NCBI GenBank assembly: GCA_023445495.1
Contig: JAEXLC010000223.1
Location: 14,338 to 78,337 of the forward strand
From: Pseudomonadota bacterium
GTDB taxonomy: Bacteria > Pseudomonadota > Alphaproteobacteria > Sphingomonadales > Sphingomonadaceae
DNA: 64,000 nucleotides
Direction of reading: 5' to 3'
Both the position numbers and the translations under genes were made by a program. This document shows, one piece after another, positions 1 through 9,177 of the stretch. The notes under the pieces are model-generated. The model saw only the letters and a program-made list of their open reading frames with translations, was not told where the DNA came from and searched no databases. Position 1 is the stretch's first letter. Each line of letters starts with the position of its first letter.

Positions 1-1
1 C

Positions 2-67
2 GCGATGGAATTCTTCAAGCTCCCGACCAACCGCGTGGTCGAATTGGGCAGCCAGGTGGAGATCTGA
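2..67 (+). CDS. 3' end of an unidentified protein (partial)
   Basis: The window opens inside a reading frame that ends with TGA after about 21 codons; the visible tail reads AMEFFKLPTNRVVELGSQ and then VEI. The start lies upstream of the window. Too little is present to name a family. It converges on the TonB-dependent receptor that follows, with a palindromic repeat in between, so it probably closes an upstream transcription unit. The frame is inferred from an in-frame stop and typical high-GC codon use only. Confidence 0.45.
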   Translation, partial: AMEFFKLPTNRVVELGSQVEI

Positions 68-96
68 AGCAGTCTCGGGCCGATATTCAACAACTC

Positions 97-183
97 GTCA
101 TGCTGAACTTGTTTCAGCATCCAACCCTCTTTCAGAGGATATCGCTGATAGAGCGTTGGCCCCTGAAACAAGTTCAGGGTGAC
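97..183. repeat. REP-like double-hairpin element, family A copy 1
   Basis: Two hairpins lie about 28 bp apart. The left one pairs ATGCTGAA with TTCAGCAT around CTTG, and the right one pairs CCCTGAA with TTCAGGG around ACAAG. The outer ends are GTCA...CCAAC and GTTGG...GTGAC. Two more copies lie at 5100-5185 and 46462-46566. This copy sits between two convergent gene ends, a common place for REP/BIME elements. Confidence 0.85.
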
Positions 184-330
184 GGCCCAGGTAGTTGAGG
201 CGGAGTCCTCTCCGCCGGACACAAAACGGCCGGCGCACGGAGGCGTGGCGCCGGCCAGGAAGCCAAGGGAAAACCGCAGGAAGACTGGAGCGGCACCGCA
301 AGGCGCCGCCCCACTCCCTCCCCCCGAAGA

Positions 331-3300
331 TCAGAAGATCATGCGCAGGCCCGCGGTGATGATCCGGCCCGTGCTGGCATAGGTCTGGGTCACCGGGCTC
401 GCGGCATACATGGTGCGATACTGCGGCTCGTTGGTCATGTTGCGGCCCTCGAGCGACAGCTTGGCGAACTTCGTGACCGCATAGGAGATCGCGAAGTCGA
501 TGTTGAGCTGGTCCTCGTTATAGCCGAAGTCCGCGAACACCGGCGAGTTGCAGGGGCCGCCGCCGACGGTGGTGGTGCCCACCGAGCAGGTGCCGGTCGC
601 CAGCGGGAAGCGGTTCACATAGCGGGTGCGATAGGCGCCCGAGACGCGTGCCGAGAACTTGCTGTCCTCATAATAGAGCGTCGCGTTGAACGAGTCCGGC
701 GAGGTGTTGAGGAACGGCCCCTCCGCATAGCTGTTCACCGCGGTGCCCGACACCGTCTGGCTGGTGTTGAGCACCGTGCCGGTCAGGTAGCTCAGGCTCG
801 ATTCGATGTGCGTGTAGTTCGCAGTCACACCGAAATGCTTGAGGAAGCCCGGCAGGAAGAAGAAGTCGGTCTGCAGGTTGACTTCAACGCCCTTGATGTC
901 GCCGCCCGGCGCATCCTGGTACTGGCGCACCGCCCAGGTGCCGCCGCTGGTCGTGTAGTTCAGCAGCGCCGGGTTGGTGATGAAGGTCAGCACCTGCTGG
1001 TAAACCTCGGGCTCGAACACCGCCGAAAGCGGGGCTTCGAGCGCGATCTGCTGCGGGAAGGTGTCGATCTTCTTCTTGAACAGGTTGACCGCGAGCAGCC
1101 CGTTATGCGCGAAATACTTCTCGAAGCTCAGGTCGAGGTTCGTCGCGCGGAACGGGTTGAGATAGGGGTTGCCCACCGTCAGCGACGGCGCCGTGCCGTT
1201 GGCGTTCAGGCTGGTGGTGAAGGCCGTGGTGCCCGGCGTCAGGCTCGCCAGCTGCGGGCGCGACATCACCTTGGAAGCGGCGAAGCGGACGAGGAAGTTG
1301 TCGGCAACTTCCCAGTTCGCGTTCATCGAGGGCAGCCAGTCCCAATATTCGTTCTTGGCGGTCACCCCGAGGCCGGCGACACCGTCCGCACCACCGACAT
1401 TGCCCGAACCCGAGACGCGGGTATTGGCGACGCGCAGGCCGACATTGCCGCGCAGCGGGCGGCCGAGCAGGTTCACATTGTAATCGACCTGGAAGAAGCC
1501 CGACACATCGGTCTCGGTCACGCCCGAGCGCTGGCGTCCATCGACCACAGCCCGGAAATCGCCCCACTTGTTCACGCAGTTGCAGTTGATGCCGAACTGA
1601 TTGATGAACTTGTTGATATCCGGCGCATAATAGCTGGTCGGCGTGCCCTGCGACACCGTAAGCCCCTTGCCGAAACCGATGGTCTGGCCAAGGTCGGTGA
1701 TGCTGAGCTTCGATTCCGCCAGCGTCGGGTTGATCGCTTCGATCGACTGGTTGCGACGGCCCTGGTCGCCGACATAGGCGAACTCCTTGGCCGTGCCGCC
1801 GAAGCGGATCGACATCTCGGGCAGCGCTTCATAGGTGAAGTTGACCCGCGCCACCTTGAACTCATTGTCCACGGTGTTGGTGAAGTAGCGGATCGTCGAC
1901 AGGCCCTTCACCAGCGTCCAGTTGTTCGCATTGGCCACGTCGAAGCCCGGGTTGAACACCGGCATCTTGCCGTCACCCCGCGCGTCGAAGGTGTAGCCGT
2001 CCTTGTCGATCGCGTTGAACTCGGCGAGCAGGCCGTAGGCGCGGAATTCCGACTTGGACCAGCCGCCGGTCGCATCGGCATAGAAGCCGGGCGCGAACTC
2101 CTGGTGGACGTTCAGCGTCACCTGCTTGAAGTCGGTGCGGCCATACTGGGTATCGGCGAAGCTGCGCCAGTCGACATCGTCCAGCACCATGTAATCGGCC
2201 TGGCCGGCGCCGTTGACATGCGCTTCGCGGATCTTGGTGTTCGGACGACCCAGCAACTCGTTGTAATAGCCGGTCTGGTTCGCGGTCGCGACATAGCCCG
2301 GCGAAGCCGGGTTGTTGTAATAGTCGAACGGGTTGAGGTTGTTCGGGTTGAGGCTGTTGAAATAGCCGGGCAGCGCGGTCTGGCCGACGCCGGTACCCGC
2401 CTGGTCGCCATTGCAGTCGATGATCGCGCTGGGCACGCAGTTCGCATAGAGCGCGACGCGGTCGGCATAGCCATTGGCGGTGCCGACGGCGCGCAGGCCT
2501 GCGGTGCCGGTGCTGACGACACGGGCGTTGGTACCGTTGCGGTTCAGGCCGATCGGCGTGATGCCGGTATTGTTGCTGTTCTGGTCGTAGCGCGAGAAGA
2601 CGCCGTCGAGCGTGATCTCGGTGCCCGGGCCCGGCTTCCACTGCATCGTCGCGGTCGCGCCGATCCGCTCATAATCGAGATACTGGCGGCCGACCGAGGG
2701 CAGGCCCGGGATGATCGTGGTCGGGGTCACCGCGGCATAGGCGGTCGGGTCCGAGCCGAAGGTCGCGCCGGTGCCCTGGTTGCTGGGGCGCGCGAAGCCG
2801 AAGACGTTCGGCGTGATGCCGGCGATCTGCGAGTTGCGATAGGTGTACTCGAACACGCCGATGTTGCGGCGATAGGCGTCGATCTGCTGTTCCTGCTTCT
2901 GGTACGCGCCGGAAACCAGGATGCCGAAATTGTCGGTCACGCGCACCGAGGCAAGGCCGGTGAAGCGCGGGTTCCAGCTCTTGCCGTTCTCGCGATACTC
3001 GGCCTCGGCGCCCACGGCGAAGCGGTTCTTCTTGTACGAGAGCGGGCGGCCGGTGGTCAGGTCGATGATCGCGCCCAGCGAGCCTTCGTCATTCTCGGCG
3101 GCGGTCGACTTGGTCACCTTGATGCCGCCGAACAGTTCCGAGGCGAAGGTGTTGAAGTCGAAGCCGCGCGAGCGGTTCGCGCCGGCGTCGGACTGGTTGC
3201 CGCCCGCGATGTTCTGGGCATCGGCGCCGTTCAGGCGCACCGCCTGGAAGTCGCCACCCAGGCCGCGCACGGTGATCGTGCGGCCTTCGCCGTTGTCGCG

Positions 3301-3657
3301 GTCGATCGAGACGCCCGGCAGGCGCTGGATCGATTCCGCCAGGTTCGCATCGGGGAAGTCGGCGATGTCCTCGGCGGTGATCGCATCGACGATCTGGTTC
3401 GAGTTGCGCTTGATGTTGACCGAATTGGCCAGCGAGGCGCGGAAACCGGTGACAACGATCGCATCGCCGCTTTCGGTCTGGTCCTGCGGCCGGGCCTGCG
3501 GATCGTCCTGCGTGGCCGCGGCCACCGCCGTGGTGGTCTCGGTGGTCTGTGCCCAGGCCGGCGTGGCCATCAGCAGCGCCAGGCCGAGCGCACCGAGCGC
3601 CGTCGTGCCGCGCAGCGCCGAACGGCGTGCAACCAGGGTGTCAGCGGTAGAAAGCAT
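331..3657 (-). CDS. TonB-dependent outer-membrane receptor (1108 aa)
   Basis: This is an outer-membrane beta-barrel receptor that would import a ligand, probably an oligosaccharide, using TonB energy. A signal peptide (about residues 1-37, ending TPAWAQ) is followed by a TonB-box-like segment DAIVVTGFR. A plug domain follows, with NLAESIQRLPGVSIDRD and ITVRGLGG, then a long barrel ending in the aromatic terminus LRMIF. The ATG at 3657 is preferred over one 36 bp upstream because a strong GGGGGAGG ribosome site lies just before it. A LacI gene lies upstream on the same strand, and a LacI-type palindrome lies about 235 bp before the start, so substrate-controlled expression is likely. The substrate is inferred only from the uronate neighbours. 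Confidence 0.93.
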   Translation of the reverse strand: MLSTADTLVARRSALRGTTALGALGLALLMATPAWAQTTETTTAVAAATQDDPQARPQDQTESGDAIVVTGFRASLANSVNIKRNSNQIVDAITAEDIADFPDANLAESIQRLPGVSIDRDNGEGRTITVRGLGGDFQAVRLNGADAQNIAGGNQSDAGANRSRGFDFNTFASELFGGIKVTKSTAAENDEGSLGAIIDLTTGRPLSYKKNRFAVGAEAEYRENGKSWNPRFTGLASVRVTDNFGILVSGAYQKQEQQIDAYRRNIGVFEYTYRNSQIAGITPNVFGFARPSNQGTGATFGSDPTAYAAVTPTTIIPGLPSVGRQYLDYERIGATATMQWKPGPGTEITLDGVFSRYDQNSNNTGITPIGLNRNGTNARVVSTGTAGLRAVGTANGYADRVALYANCVPSAIIDCNGDQAGTGVGQTALPGYFNSLNPNNLNPFDYYNNPASPGYVATANQTGYYNELLGRPNTKIREAHVNGAGQADYMVLDDVDWRSFADTQYGRTDFKQVTLNVHQEFAPGFYADATGGWSKSEFRAYGLLAEFNAIDKDGYTFDARGDGKMPVFNPGFDVANANNWTLVKGLSTIRYFTNTVDNEFKVARVNFTYEALPEMSIRFGGTAKEFAYVGDQGRRNQSIEAINPTLAESKLSITDLGQTIGFGKGLTVSQGTPTSYYAPDINKFINQFGINCNCVNKWGDFRAVVDGRQRSGVTETDVSGFFQVDYNVNLLGRPLRGNVGLRVANTRVSGSGNVGGADGVAGLGVTAKNEYWDWLPSMNANWEVADNFLVRFAASKVMSRPQLASLTPGTTAFTTSLNANGTAPSLTVGNPYLNPFRATNLDLSFEKYFAHNGLLAVNLFKKKIDTFPQQIALEAPLSAVFEPEVYQQVLTFITNPALLNYTTSGGTWAVRQYQDAPGGDIKGVEVNLQTDFFFLPGFLKHFGVTANYTHIESSLSYLTGTVLNTSQTVSGTAVNSYAEGPFLNTSPDSFNATLYYEDSKFSARVSGAYRTRYVNRFPLATGTCSVGTTTVGGGPCNSPVFADFGYNEDQLNIDFAISYAVTKFAKLSLEGRNMTNEPQYRTMYAASPVTQTYASTGRIITAGLRMIF

Positions 3658-3980
3658 AATTCCTCCCCCAAAGGTCTTTTCATCGACAAGCACTGGTCGA
3701 TGCGCCCATTGGGAAGCCTGGAATCAGGGTGCGACGCAGCATCGCGGAAAACGACATGAGTCGCCCCGCAAGTTCCAGCCATGTCGCGACTTGCCCCCTC
3801 CCACGCCCCTCATGCGGATCTTCGCGTCCACTTGGGCGCAAGCGTATCAGTCACGCTTGTTCACGCTATCAATCTCGCGCCTGCCCCCCGATGTCAACCG
3901 GTGTCATTGAACTAAATGTCACAAATCCGGGATTGCGGCATTTCAGCAACATCGGGGAAATGCTGCTATGCAGCGCAGGC
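3658..3980. other. intergenic control region upstream of the TonB receptor
   Basis: This 323-bp stretch lies between the LacI gene and the receptor, both on the minus strand. I see no convincing gene in it. It contains a LacI-type palindrome at 3892-3906, and on the minus strand a TTGACA hexamer is embedded in that palindrome (plus-strand 3892-3897). No good -10 box could be placed. If transcription starts near the palindrome, the receptor mRNA has a leader of roughly 200 nt. Confidence 0.5.
3892..3906. promoter_or_regulatory. candidate LacI-family operator
   Basis: The sequence TGTCAACCGGTGTCA has the central ACCGGT and right half GTGTCA shared with sites at 5078, 15514 and 15590. The central CG flanked by inverted arms is typical of LacI-family operators. 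It overlaps a minus-strand TTGACA, which would let a repressor block the receptor promoter. The assignment to the neighbouring LacI protein is inference. Confidence 0.55.
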
Positions 3981-5036
3981 TCAGCCCTCGCGCGGGGGCG
4001 CCACCGAGGCACGATGGATCAGCGTCGAGGGGAAGAGCGACGGCTCCTCCACGGCATTGTCGTCCCCGCCGAAAAAGTCCGCGAGCAGCTTGAGCGCGGC
4101 CGAGCGCGCCATCGAGATGATCGGCCAGTGCACCGTCGTCATCGGCGGCCAGATATGGGAAGCGATCGCGGTATCGTCGAAGCCGATGATCGACAGGTCC
4201 TCGGGCACGCTCATCCCCCGGCGCCGCGCGGCATGGAGCGTGGCGGCCGCCATCTCGTCGTTCGAGGCGAAGATCGCGGTCGGACGCGGCGACAGGTCGA
4301 GCAGCCGGTCGGCAGCGGCCAGCCCGGTCTCGAAGGTGTAGTTGCCATCGGCGATCAGGCTGCGCGGCAGCTTGATCCCGGCCACTTCGAGCGCGTTCTC
4401 GAAGCCCTTGCGCCGCTCGCGGGCCGAACGGAACCCGTGCGGGCCGGCGATCAGGCCGATGCGGCGATGACCGAGCGCGATCAGGTGGTTCACTGCCTCG
4501 GTCACCACGTCGCAGTCGTTCGAGGCGACCATGTGCTCGGAGGTGTCCAGCGTCGCCGAACCCATGCGGACATAGCGGATGCCCAGTTCCCGGCAGAGCT
4601 CGGCGACCATCTCGTTCTCCGAGACCGGCGGCAGGAACATCACGCCGTAGAGCCGCTGGCGCTCGAGGAAGTTGCGCACATCCTCGAGCATCGTCGAGCT
4701 GCCGCGATCGATCGGGCGGACGATCAGCTCGAATTCGGTGTCGCGCATCGCCTCGAGCATGCCGGCCTGCACGTTCATCACCATTTGCGCGTTGGGATTG
4801 TCGTGGATCAGGCCGATCAGGAAGTTGCGCCGCAAGGCCAGCGCACGCGCCTGGACATTGGGGACATAGCCCAGCTCGGCGATAACCTGCTCGACGCGGG
4901 CACGGGTCTCGCCGTTGAGCAGCGGCGAGCGGTTTATCACCCGGCTGACGGTTTTCTTCGAGACGCCGGCGATACGCGCGACATCGTTGATCGTGGGCTT
5001 TCCGGTTCTCTCCATCCCCCAACCATAATGGCTCAC
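3981..5036 (-). CDS. LacI-family transcriptional regulator
   Basis: A 351-residue DNA-binding regulator. The N-terminal helix-turn-helix TINDVARIAGVSKKTVSRV and hinge-helix region are followed by a periplasmic-binding-protein-like effector domain (about residues 65-345, with the hallmark IFASNDEMA and IIGFDDTAIA). The frame opens with GTG at 5036; an internal ATG at 5015 (MERTGKP) is an alternative start without a clear Shine-Dalgarno. It lies between the first TonB receptor and the esterase, inside a locus of uronate-catabolic genes, so an effector such as 2-keto-3-deoxygluconate is plausible but not shown. A palindrome 42 bp upstream of its start suggests autoregulation. Confidence 0.92.
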   Translation of the reverse strand: MSHYGWGMERTGKPTINDVARIAGVSKKTVSRVINRSPLLNGETRARVEQVIAELGYVPNVQARALALRRNFLIGLIHDNPNAQMVMNVQAGMLEAMRDTEFELIVRPIDRGSSTMLEDVRNFLERQRLYGVMFLPPVSENEMVAELCRELGIRYVRMGSATLDTSEHMVASNDCDVVTEAVNHLIALGHRRIGLIAGPHGFRSARERRKGFENALEVAGIKLPRSLIADGNYTFETGLAAADRLLDLSPRPTAIFASNDEMAAATLHAARRRGMSVPEDLSIIGFDDTAIASHIWPPMTTVHWPIISMARSAALKLLADFFGGDDNAVEEPSLFPSTLIHRASVAPPREG

Positions 5037-5077
5037 GGGACAAAGACAAACCTGCTTGCGTGCGCAGCAATATGGAA

Positions 5078-5087
5078 ACCGGTGTCA
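5078..5087. promoter_or_regulatory. candidate LacI operator before the LacI gene
   Basis: ACCGGTGTCA (read on the plus strand, flanked GAA...GAC) is identical over ten bases to the sites at 15514 and 15590. It lies 42 bp upstream of the LacI start codon, fitting autoregulation. Confidence 0.5.
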
Positions 5088-5099
5088 GACTTCCTTCCC

Positions 5100-5185
5100 G
5101 TCACCCTGAACTTGTTTCAGGGCCCAACGCTCCACGGGCGATGCCGCTGGAGGAGCGTTGGATGCTGAAACAAGTTCAGCATGAC
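5100..5185. repeat. REP-like double-hairpin element, family A copy 2 (inverted)
   Basis: Same two arms as copy 1 but in the opposite order: the CCCTGAA hairpin comes first and the ATGCTGAA hairpin second, so the element is inverted relative to copies 1 and 3. It lies between the esterase stop and the LacI promoter. Confidence 0.85.
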
Positions 5186-5212
5186 GGCAGGCAGGCGGTC
5201 AGGTCCGTGCGC

Positions 5213-6799
5213 TCACGAACCCGGCTGGATATAGGGCACCCTGCCCCAGAGCTCGCGTTCCCATTTGCGCGGATCGTTGACCAGCCGGCTGGGCGCATCG
5301 AACACCATCGTCGCGCGGTTCGGCAGCGTATAGGGCGCCCAGGCGGGCAGCCCCTTCGCCACCGGCCGGCCGGTGCGGGCCAGCGCGGCGAAGGCACCCA
5401 TCACCTGCGCGCTCAGCTTCTGCGCGGCGGCACCCGTGCCGGTAAACGATCCCGGGGCGTCGAGCGTGCCGAAGGCCAGCGCGATGTCCATCGTGTGCGG
5501 GGCGCCGCGCTCCGGTTTTGTCGGCGACTGGAAATCGACCTGATAGACCCAGGTGGCCTTTGCCCCTGCCGCCGCCCGTGCATCCGCCTCGAGCCATTGC
5601 CCCGGCCAGCTGCGCCCGGCGGTGGTGGCGCGGTAGAAGAGCTGCTCCGGGGTATCCTGCGGGAAATGCGCACGATACTGGGCGACCGCCCATTCGGGCA
5701 GCAGGTCCATCCGCAGCTCGGGTGCCATGCGCTCGGCGACATTGTCCCAGGTCAGCCCCTTCACCTTGGCCGAATTGGGATCGATGAAGGCGCGTGTCTC
5801 GTCATGCGTGTTGCCTAGGATCATCGGGATCGACAGGCTCTGCGGATTGGCATCGGGCCAGAACGGGTGGCGGCTGAGCCATTTCATGTCGAGTACCGGC
5901 CCGAAATAGACGCCGCCGCCCAGGATCGGATCGCTCACATCAAGCGCGTCGACCAGTCTCTCCACCGGCATGTCGAGCAGCGGCTGGAGATTGTCCTGCT
6001 TCACCCCCAGCTTCGCCAGATAGGCCTGGGCGCGCTTGGTGGCGTTCATCGGGCCCGAGGCCGTCACCTGTTGCCCGCTCATCGTCGCGGCCGAATGGAA
6101 CAGCCCCTTCGCCGCCGGCATGCCCATCAGCGTCGCGATCTTGGCGCCGCCGCCCGACTGGCCGAAGACGAAGACGCGCCGGGGATCGCCACCGAACGCC
6201 GCGATATTGTCCCGCACCCATTGCAGCGCGAGGATCAGGTCGAGCTGGCCGAGATTGCCGCTGTCCGCGAAGCGCGGGTCGAAGCGGGCGAGATAGAGAT
6301 AGCCGAGCGCGTTGAGCCGGTGGTTGACCGTCACCACCACCACATCCTCGGTCGCGGCCAGCTTCGCGCCGTCGTTGAGCGGCACGGTGACGGTGCCGTT
6401 CGAATAGGCGCCGCCATGGATGTAGAGCATTACGGGCTTCGTCGCCCGCGGGTCGGCGCCCTCGGGCATCCAGATGTTGAGGAACAGACAGTCCTCCGAT
6501 GCCGGCTGGTCCCCCTTCCCCTGCGGACAGATCGGCCCGAACTTGTCGGCGCGATAACCAGTCACCCGCGGCGCCGGCCTGGGCGCGCGGAATCGCTCGG
6601 CGACACCGTAGCGAATGCCCTTGAACGACCAGACCTTCCGCCCCTCGTCATAGCCGCCGGCGGAGAAGTCCCCGGCAGGGCATCGCACAAACGCGGCACG
6701 GGCATCCGCACCATAGGTGTCCTGCGCCAACACCGCGCGTGGCGCCATTGTGAGCGCGGCCCCACCCGCCAGAACCGAACGCCTCGATACGCCACTCAT
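5213..6799 (-). CDS. Tat-exported carboxylesterase type B
   Basis: A 528-residue alpha/beta-hydrolase of the carboxylesterase type B family. The N-terminus has a twin-arginine signal (SRRSVLAGG ... AVLAQ), so it acts in the periplasm or outside. Visible hallmarks are EDCLFLNIW, the oxyanion segment YIHGGAY and the nucleophile elbow FGQSGGGAK. Its start codon overlaps the stop of the upstream chemoreceptor by 4 bp (ATGA), so the two are translationally coupled. In this locus it could remove acetyl, methyl or feruloyl esters from a uronic-acid polysaccharide, but the family is broad and the substrate is not visible in the sequence. Confidence 0.9.
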   Translation of the reverse strand: MSGVSRRSVLAGGAALTMAPRAVLAQDTYGADARAAFVRCPAGDFSAGGYDEGRKVWSFKGIRYGVAERFRAPRPAPRVTGYRADKFGPICPQGKGDQPASEDCLFLNIWMPEGADPRATKPVMLYIHGGAYSNGTVTVPLNDGAKLAATEDVVVVTVNHRLNALGYLYLARFDPRFADSGNLGQLDLILALQWVRDNIAAFGGDPRRVFVFGQSGGGAKIATLMGMPAAKGLFHSAATMSGQQVTASGPMNATKRAQAYLAKLGVKQDNLQPLLDMPVERLVDALDVSDPILGGGVYFGPVLDMKWLSRHPFWPDANPQSLSIPMILGNTHDETRAFIDPNSAKVKGLTWDNVAERMAPELRMDLLPEWAVAQYRAHFPQDTPEQLFYRATTAGRSWPGQWLEADARAAAGAKATWVYQVDFQSPTKPERGAPHTMDIALAFGTLDAPGSFTGTGAAAQKLSAQVMGAFAALARTGRPVAKGLPAWAPYTLPNRATMVFDAPSRLVNDPRKWERELWGRVPYIQPGS

Positions 6800-8124
6800 T
6801 GACCCGCTCCCGTGATGATATGTCCTGTCGCTTCCTCGATCCGGCCGAGTGCCTCGCGGGTAAGCGCCGCCTGGCGTCCCGCCTCCTCCGCCTCGCCGGC
6901 AAGCCGCCCGACCTCCAGGCTGATCGTCGCGATCAGCGCCGCGATCTCGCGCGAGGAGACCGCCGTCTCGTCGATCGAGGCGAGGATGCCCGCCACGGTC
7001 GCCATCTGCGCTTCCATCTCGCCCGACACTGCCCGCACCCGCGCCAGCAGCTCGGTGACCACGCCCAGGATCGCGCGATTGGTCTCGGCCATCGCGCCGC
7101 TCGCGGCCTGCGCCTCGCGAACCGTCGCGGTGATGTCCCCGCTCGCATTGGCCGCCTGGTCGGCAAGGCTGCGCACTTCCTGCGCCACCACCGCGAAACC
7201 GCGCCCGCTATCTCCTGCCCGCGCCGCCTCGATGCTGGCGTTCAGCGCGAGCAGCTTGGTCTGATGGGCGATGCGCGAGATCAGCGTCACCACGTCCTCG
7301 ATCCGGGCATTGTGGGCGGCGAGGCTCTCGGCACTCTCCTTGCCCTTGAGCGCGATCGCATCGGCATTGCCCGCCACTTCGGCGGCCGCGGACGCGTCCT
7401 CGCGGGCGCGTTCATAGGCGGTAATCAACCCTGCAGCGCTGCGCGCGGATTCGCCCATCGCCACCGCAGCCTGATCGGCGGCCGAAGCCACTTCCGAAGC
7501 GGGTGCCCGCAACCCGAGCAGGTCGGCAGCCGTCCGCTCAGTGAACTGGGCGACCTCGCGGCTCGCCCGCGCCGTGCTGGCGATCGATTCATTCAGCTCG
7601 GCCCGCACCTCCGCCAGCTCCTGCCGGCGCACGGCCTGCGCACGCAGCCGCGCGATCTGGCGAAGGCGGCTGGCAATGATCTCGAACTCGATCACCGCAA
7701 GCTTCTGGGTCGCGCGGGTCAACCGCTCGAGCTGGTCGGGATCGCGGCTCAGCTCGAAGAACAGCGCATGGATATGCATCTGCGCGACCAGCATCGACGC
7801 CGCGACGGTGGAGAATTCCAGCCCGTCCTCGGCGATGCGGTCGGCCTCGGCGACGATCCGGTCCAGCCAGGCCTGGTCGATCGGCCGCGACAGCTTGGCG
7901 CGCGCATAGTCCACCCGGCTCTGCACCAGCGCATCGGGCACCGCCGAGCCCGCGCGCCGTTCCAGCAGCTCGCGCGCCACGCCGGCGATATGCGGCTCGA
8001 TGAAGCGCCAGGCCTCGGCCAGTTCGGCCTCGAACTGCGCGTCGATCGCATAGGCAGTACGCAACTGCGCGGCGTCACGCTCGTCGGACGCCGCCTCAGC
8101 GGCGAGTAAGAAATGCTCTCCCAT
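6796..8124 (-). CDS. soluble methyl-accepting chemotaxis-type receptor
   Basis: A 442-residue protein without an obvious membrane segment. The N-terminal ~170 residues are helical. They resemble a globin-coupled sensor only loosely: a segment SRVDYARAKL lies where the proximal histidine of such sensors is expected, and no His is present there. The C-terminal half is a coiled-coil signalling domain with the conserved hairpin IAHQTKLLALNASIEAA and GRGFAVVAQEVRSLADQ. It would contact CheA/CheW and report a cytoplasmic cue. It follows kdgK on the same strand with a 45-bp gap containing a good GGAGAGG site and is coupled to the esterase downstream. The link to uronate taxis is inference. Confidence 0.85.
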   Translation of the reverse strand: MGEHFLLAAEAASDERDAAQLRTAYAIDAQFEAELAEAWRFIEPHIAGVARELLERRAGSAVPDALVQSRVDYARAKLSRPIDQAWLDRIVAEADRIAEDGLEFSTVAASMLVAQMHIHALFFELSRDPDQLERLTRATQKLAVIEFEIIASRLRQIARLRAQAVRRQELAEVRAELNESIASTARASREVAQFTERTAADLLGLRAPASEVASAADQAAVAMGESARSAAGLITAYERAREDASAAAEVAGNADAIALKGKESAESLAAHNARIEDVVTLISRIAHQTKLLALNASIEAARAGDSGRGFAVVAQEVRSLADQAANASGDITATVREAQAASGAMAETNRAILGVVTELLARVRAVSGEMEAQMATVAGILASIDETAVSSREIAALIATISLEVGRLAGEAEEAGRQAALTREALGRIEEATGHIITGAGQ

Positions 8125-8169
8125 CGGCTATCCCCACCCTCTCCGGGGCGATATTTCGCCTCCGGCAGA

Positions 8170-9177
8170 TCATCGGCGGACGTCGAATCCGCCTTCGCTG
8201 AACGCGGCCAGATCGGCACGCGTGAACAGGCTCGCATCGCCCGGCAGCGAGTGCTTGAGCGCCGTGAGCCCCAGCCCCGCCTCGGCCGCTGCCTTGGCAT
8301 CGCCGCCGCTCTCGATCAGGCCGTGCAGCACGCCAGCGGCAAAGGCATCGCCCGCGCCGATACGATCCACGATGCCGGCGATCAGAACTTCGTCAGTCTG
8401 GTAACCGCCGGCCCGCGTATCGACCCGTGCCGAAACCCGGTGGCTGTCGGCATCGTCGACATGGCGTGCGGTGTTGGCGATTGTCTGGAGCTTCGGGAAG
8501 GCCGCGAATGCAGCCTCCGCCGCCTCGCGCCGGCGATCGGCGCCGTCGCCCGAGAATTCGCGCCCGAGCAGCAGCGAGATGTCGCGGTGGTTGCCGAACA
8601 GCAGGTCGGCATGGCCGATCAGCTGGGTCAGCACCGCCTTGGGATCGCTGTCCCAGCTTTCCCACAGCTTCGCGCGGTAATTGCCGTCGAACGACACCGG
8701 GATGCCCCGGGCGGCGGCCGCTTCCGCCGCGGCGATCGCGGCGCTGGCGGTGTTGTGGCCGAGCGCCGGCGTGATGCCCGAAAGGTGGAGCCGGGTGGCG
8801 CCTTCGAGCAGCACATCCCAGTCCCAGACATTGGCCGGGCGCTCGGCGAACACCGAATGCGCGCGGTCATAGACGATGTCGGAAGCGCGCAGGCCCGCGC
8901 CCTGGGTCAGGAAATACAGGCCGAGCCGGCCGGGCGCCGAAACGATCGTCGAGGTATCGACACCGCGCCGGCGCAGCTCGCCGATCGCCGCCGCGCCCAG
9001 CGCATTGTCGGCGACCACGCTGATCATCCGGACCTTGTGGCCAAGACAGGCCAGGCCGGTGGCGACATTCGCCTCGGCCCCGGCCACGTTCACGTCCAGC
9101 TTCGGCGTCTGCAGCAACAGCTCGCGCCCGGGCGCCGAGAGCCGCAGCATCAGCTCACCGAAAAAGACGATGCTCAT
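8170..9177 (-). CDS. kdgK: 2-keto-3-deoxygluconate kinase
   Basis: A PfkB-family sugar kinase of 335 residues that would phosphorylate 2-keto-3-deoxygluconate to KDPG, feeding the Entner-Doudoroff route. The N-terminal substrate region (FGELMLRLSAPG, AGAEANVATGLACLG) and the C-terminal ATP/anion-hole motif RIGAGDAFAAGVL with the catalytic Asp are visible. The ATG at 9177 overlaps the kduD stop by 4 bp (ATGA); longer frames upstream run through kduD and are not used. The kdgK identity rests on the PfkB subtype and on kduI, kduD and uxaC upstream in the same operon. Confidence 0.9.
   Translation of the reverse strand: MSIVFFGELMLRLSAPGRELLLQTPKLDVNVAGAEANVATGLACLGHKVRMISVVADNALGAAAIGELRRRGVDTSTIVSAPGRLGLYFLTQGAGLRASDIVYDRAHSVFAERPANVWDWDVLLEGATRLHLSGITPALGHNTASAAIAAAEAAAARGIPVSFDGNYRAKLWESWDSDPKAVLTQLIGHADLLFGNHRDISLLLGREFSGDGADRRREAAEAAFAAFPKLQTIANTARHVDDADSHRVSARVDTRAGGYQTDEVLIAGIVDRIGAGDAFAAGVLHGLIESGGDAKAAAEAGLGLTALKHSLPGDASLFTRADLAAFSEGGFDVRR

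Noticed and set aside
3445..3460. ACCGGT at the TonB-box region of the receptor as an operator
   Set aside because: It encodes the conserved VVTGFR segment, and the same codons occur in the second receptor at 21218. Arms do not match the palindrome.
808..3759. Very long open frame on the plus strand opposite the first TonB receptor
   Set aside because: Antisense shadow of high-GC codon bias. It is rich in Arg, Ala, Asp and Gly, has no recognisable domain, and lies fully across a clear receptor gene.
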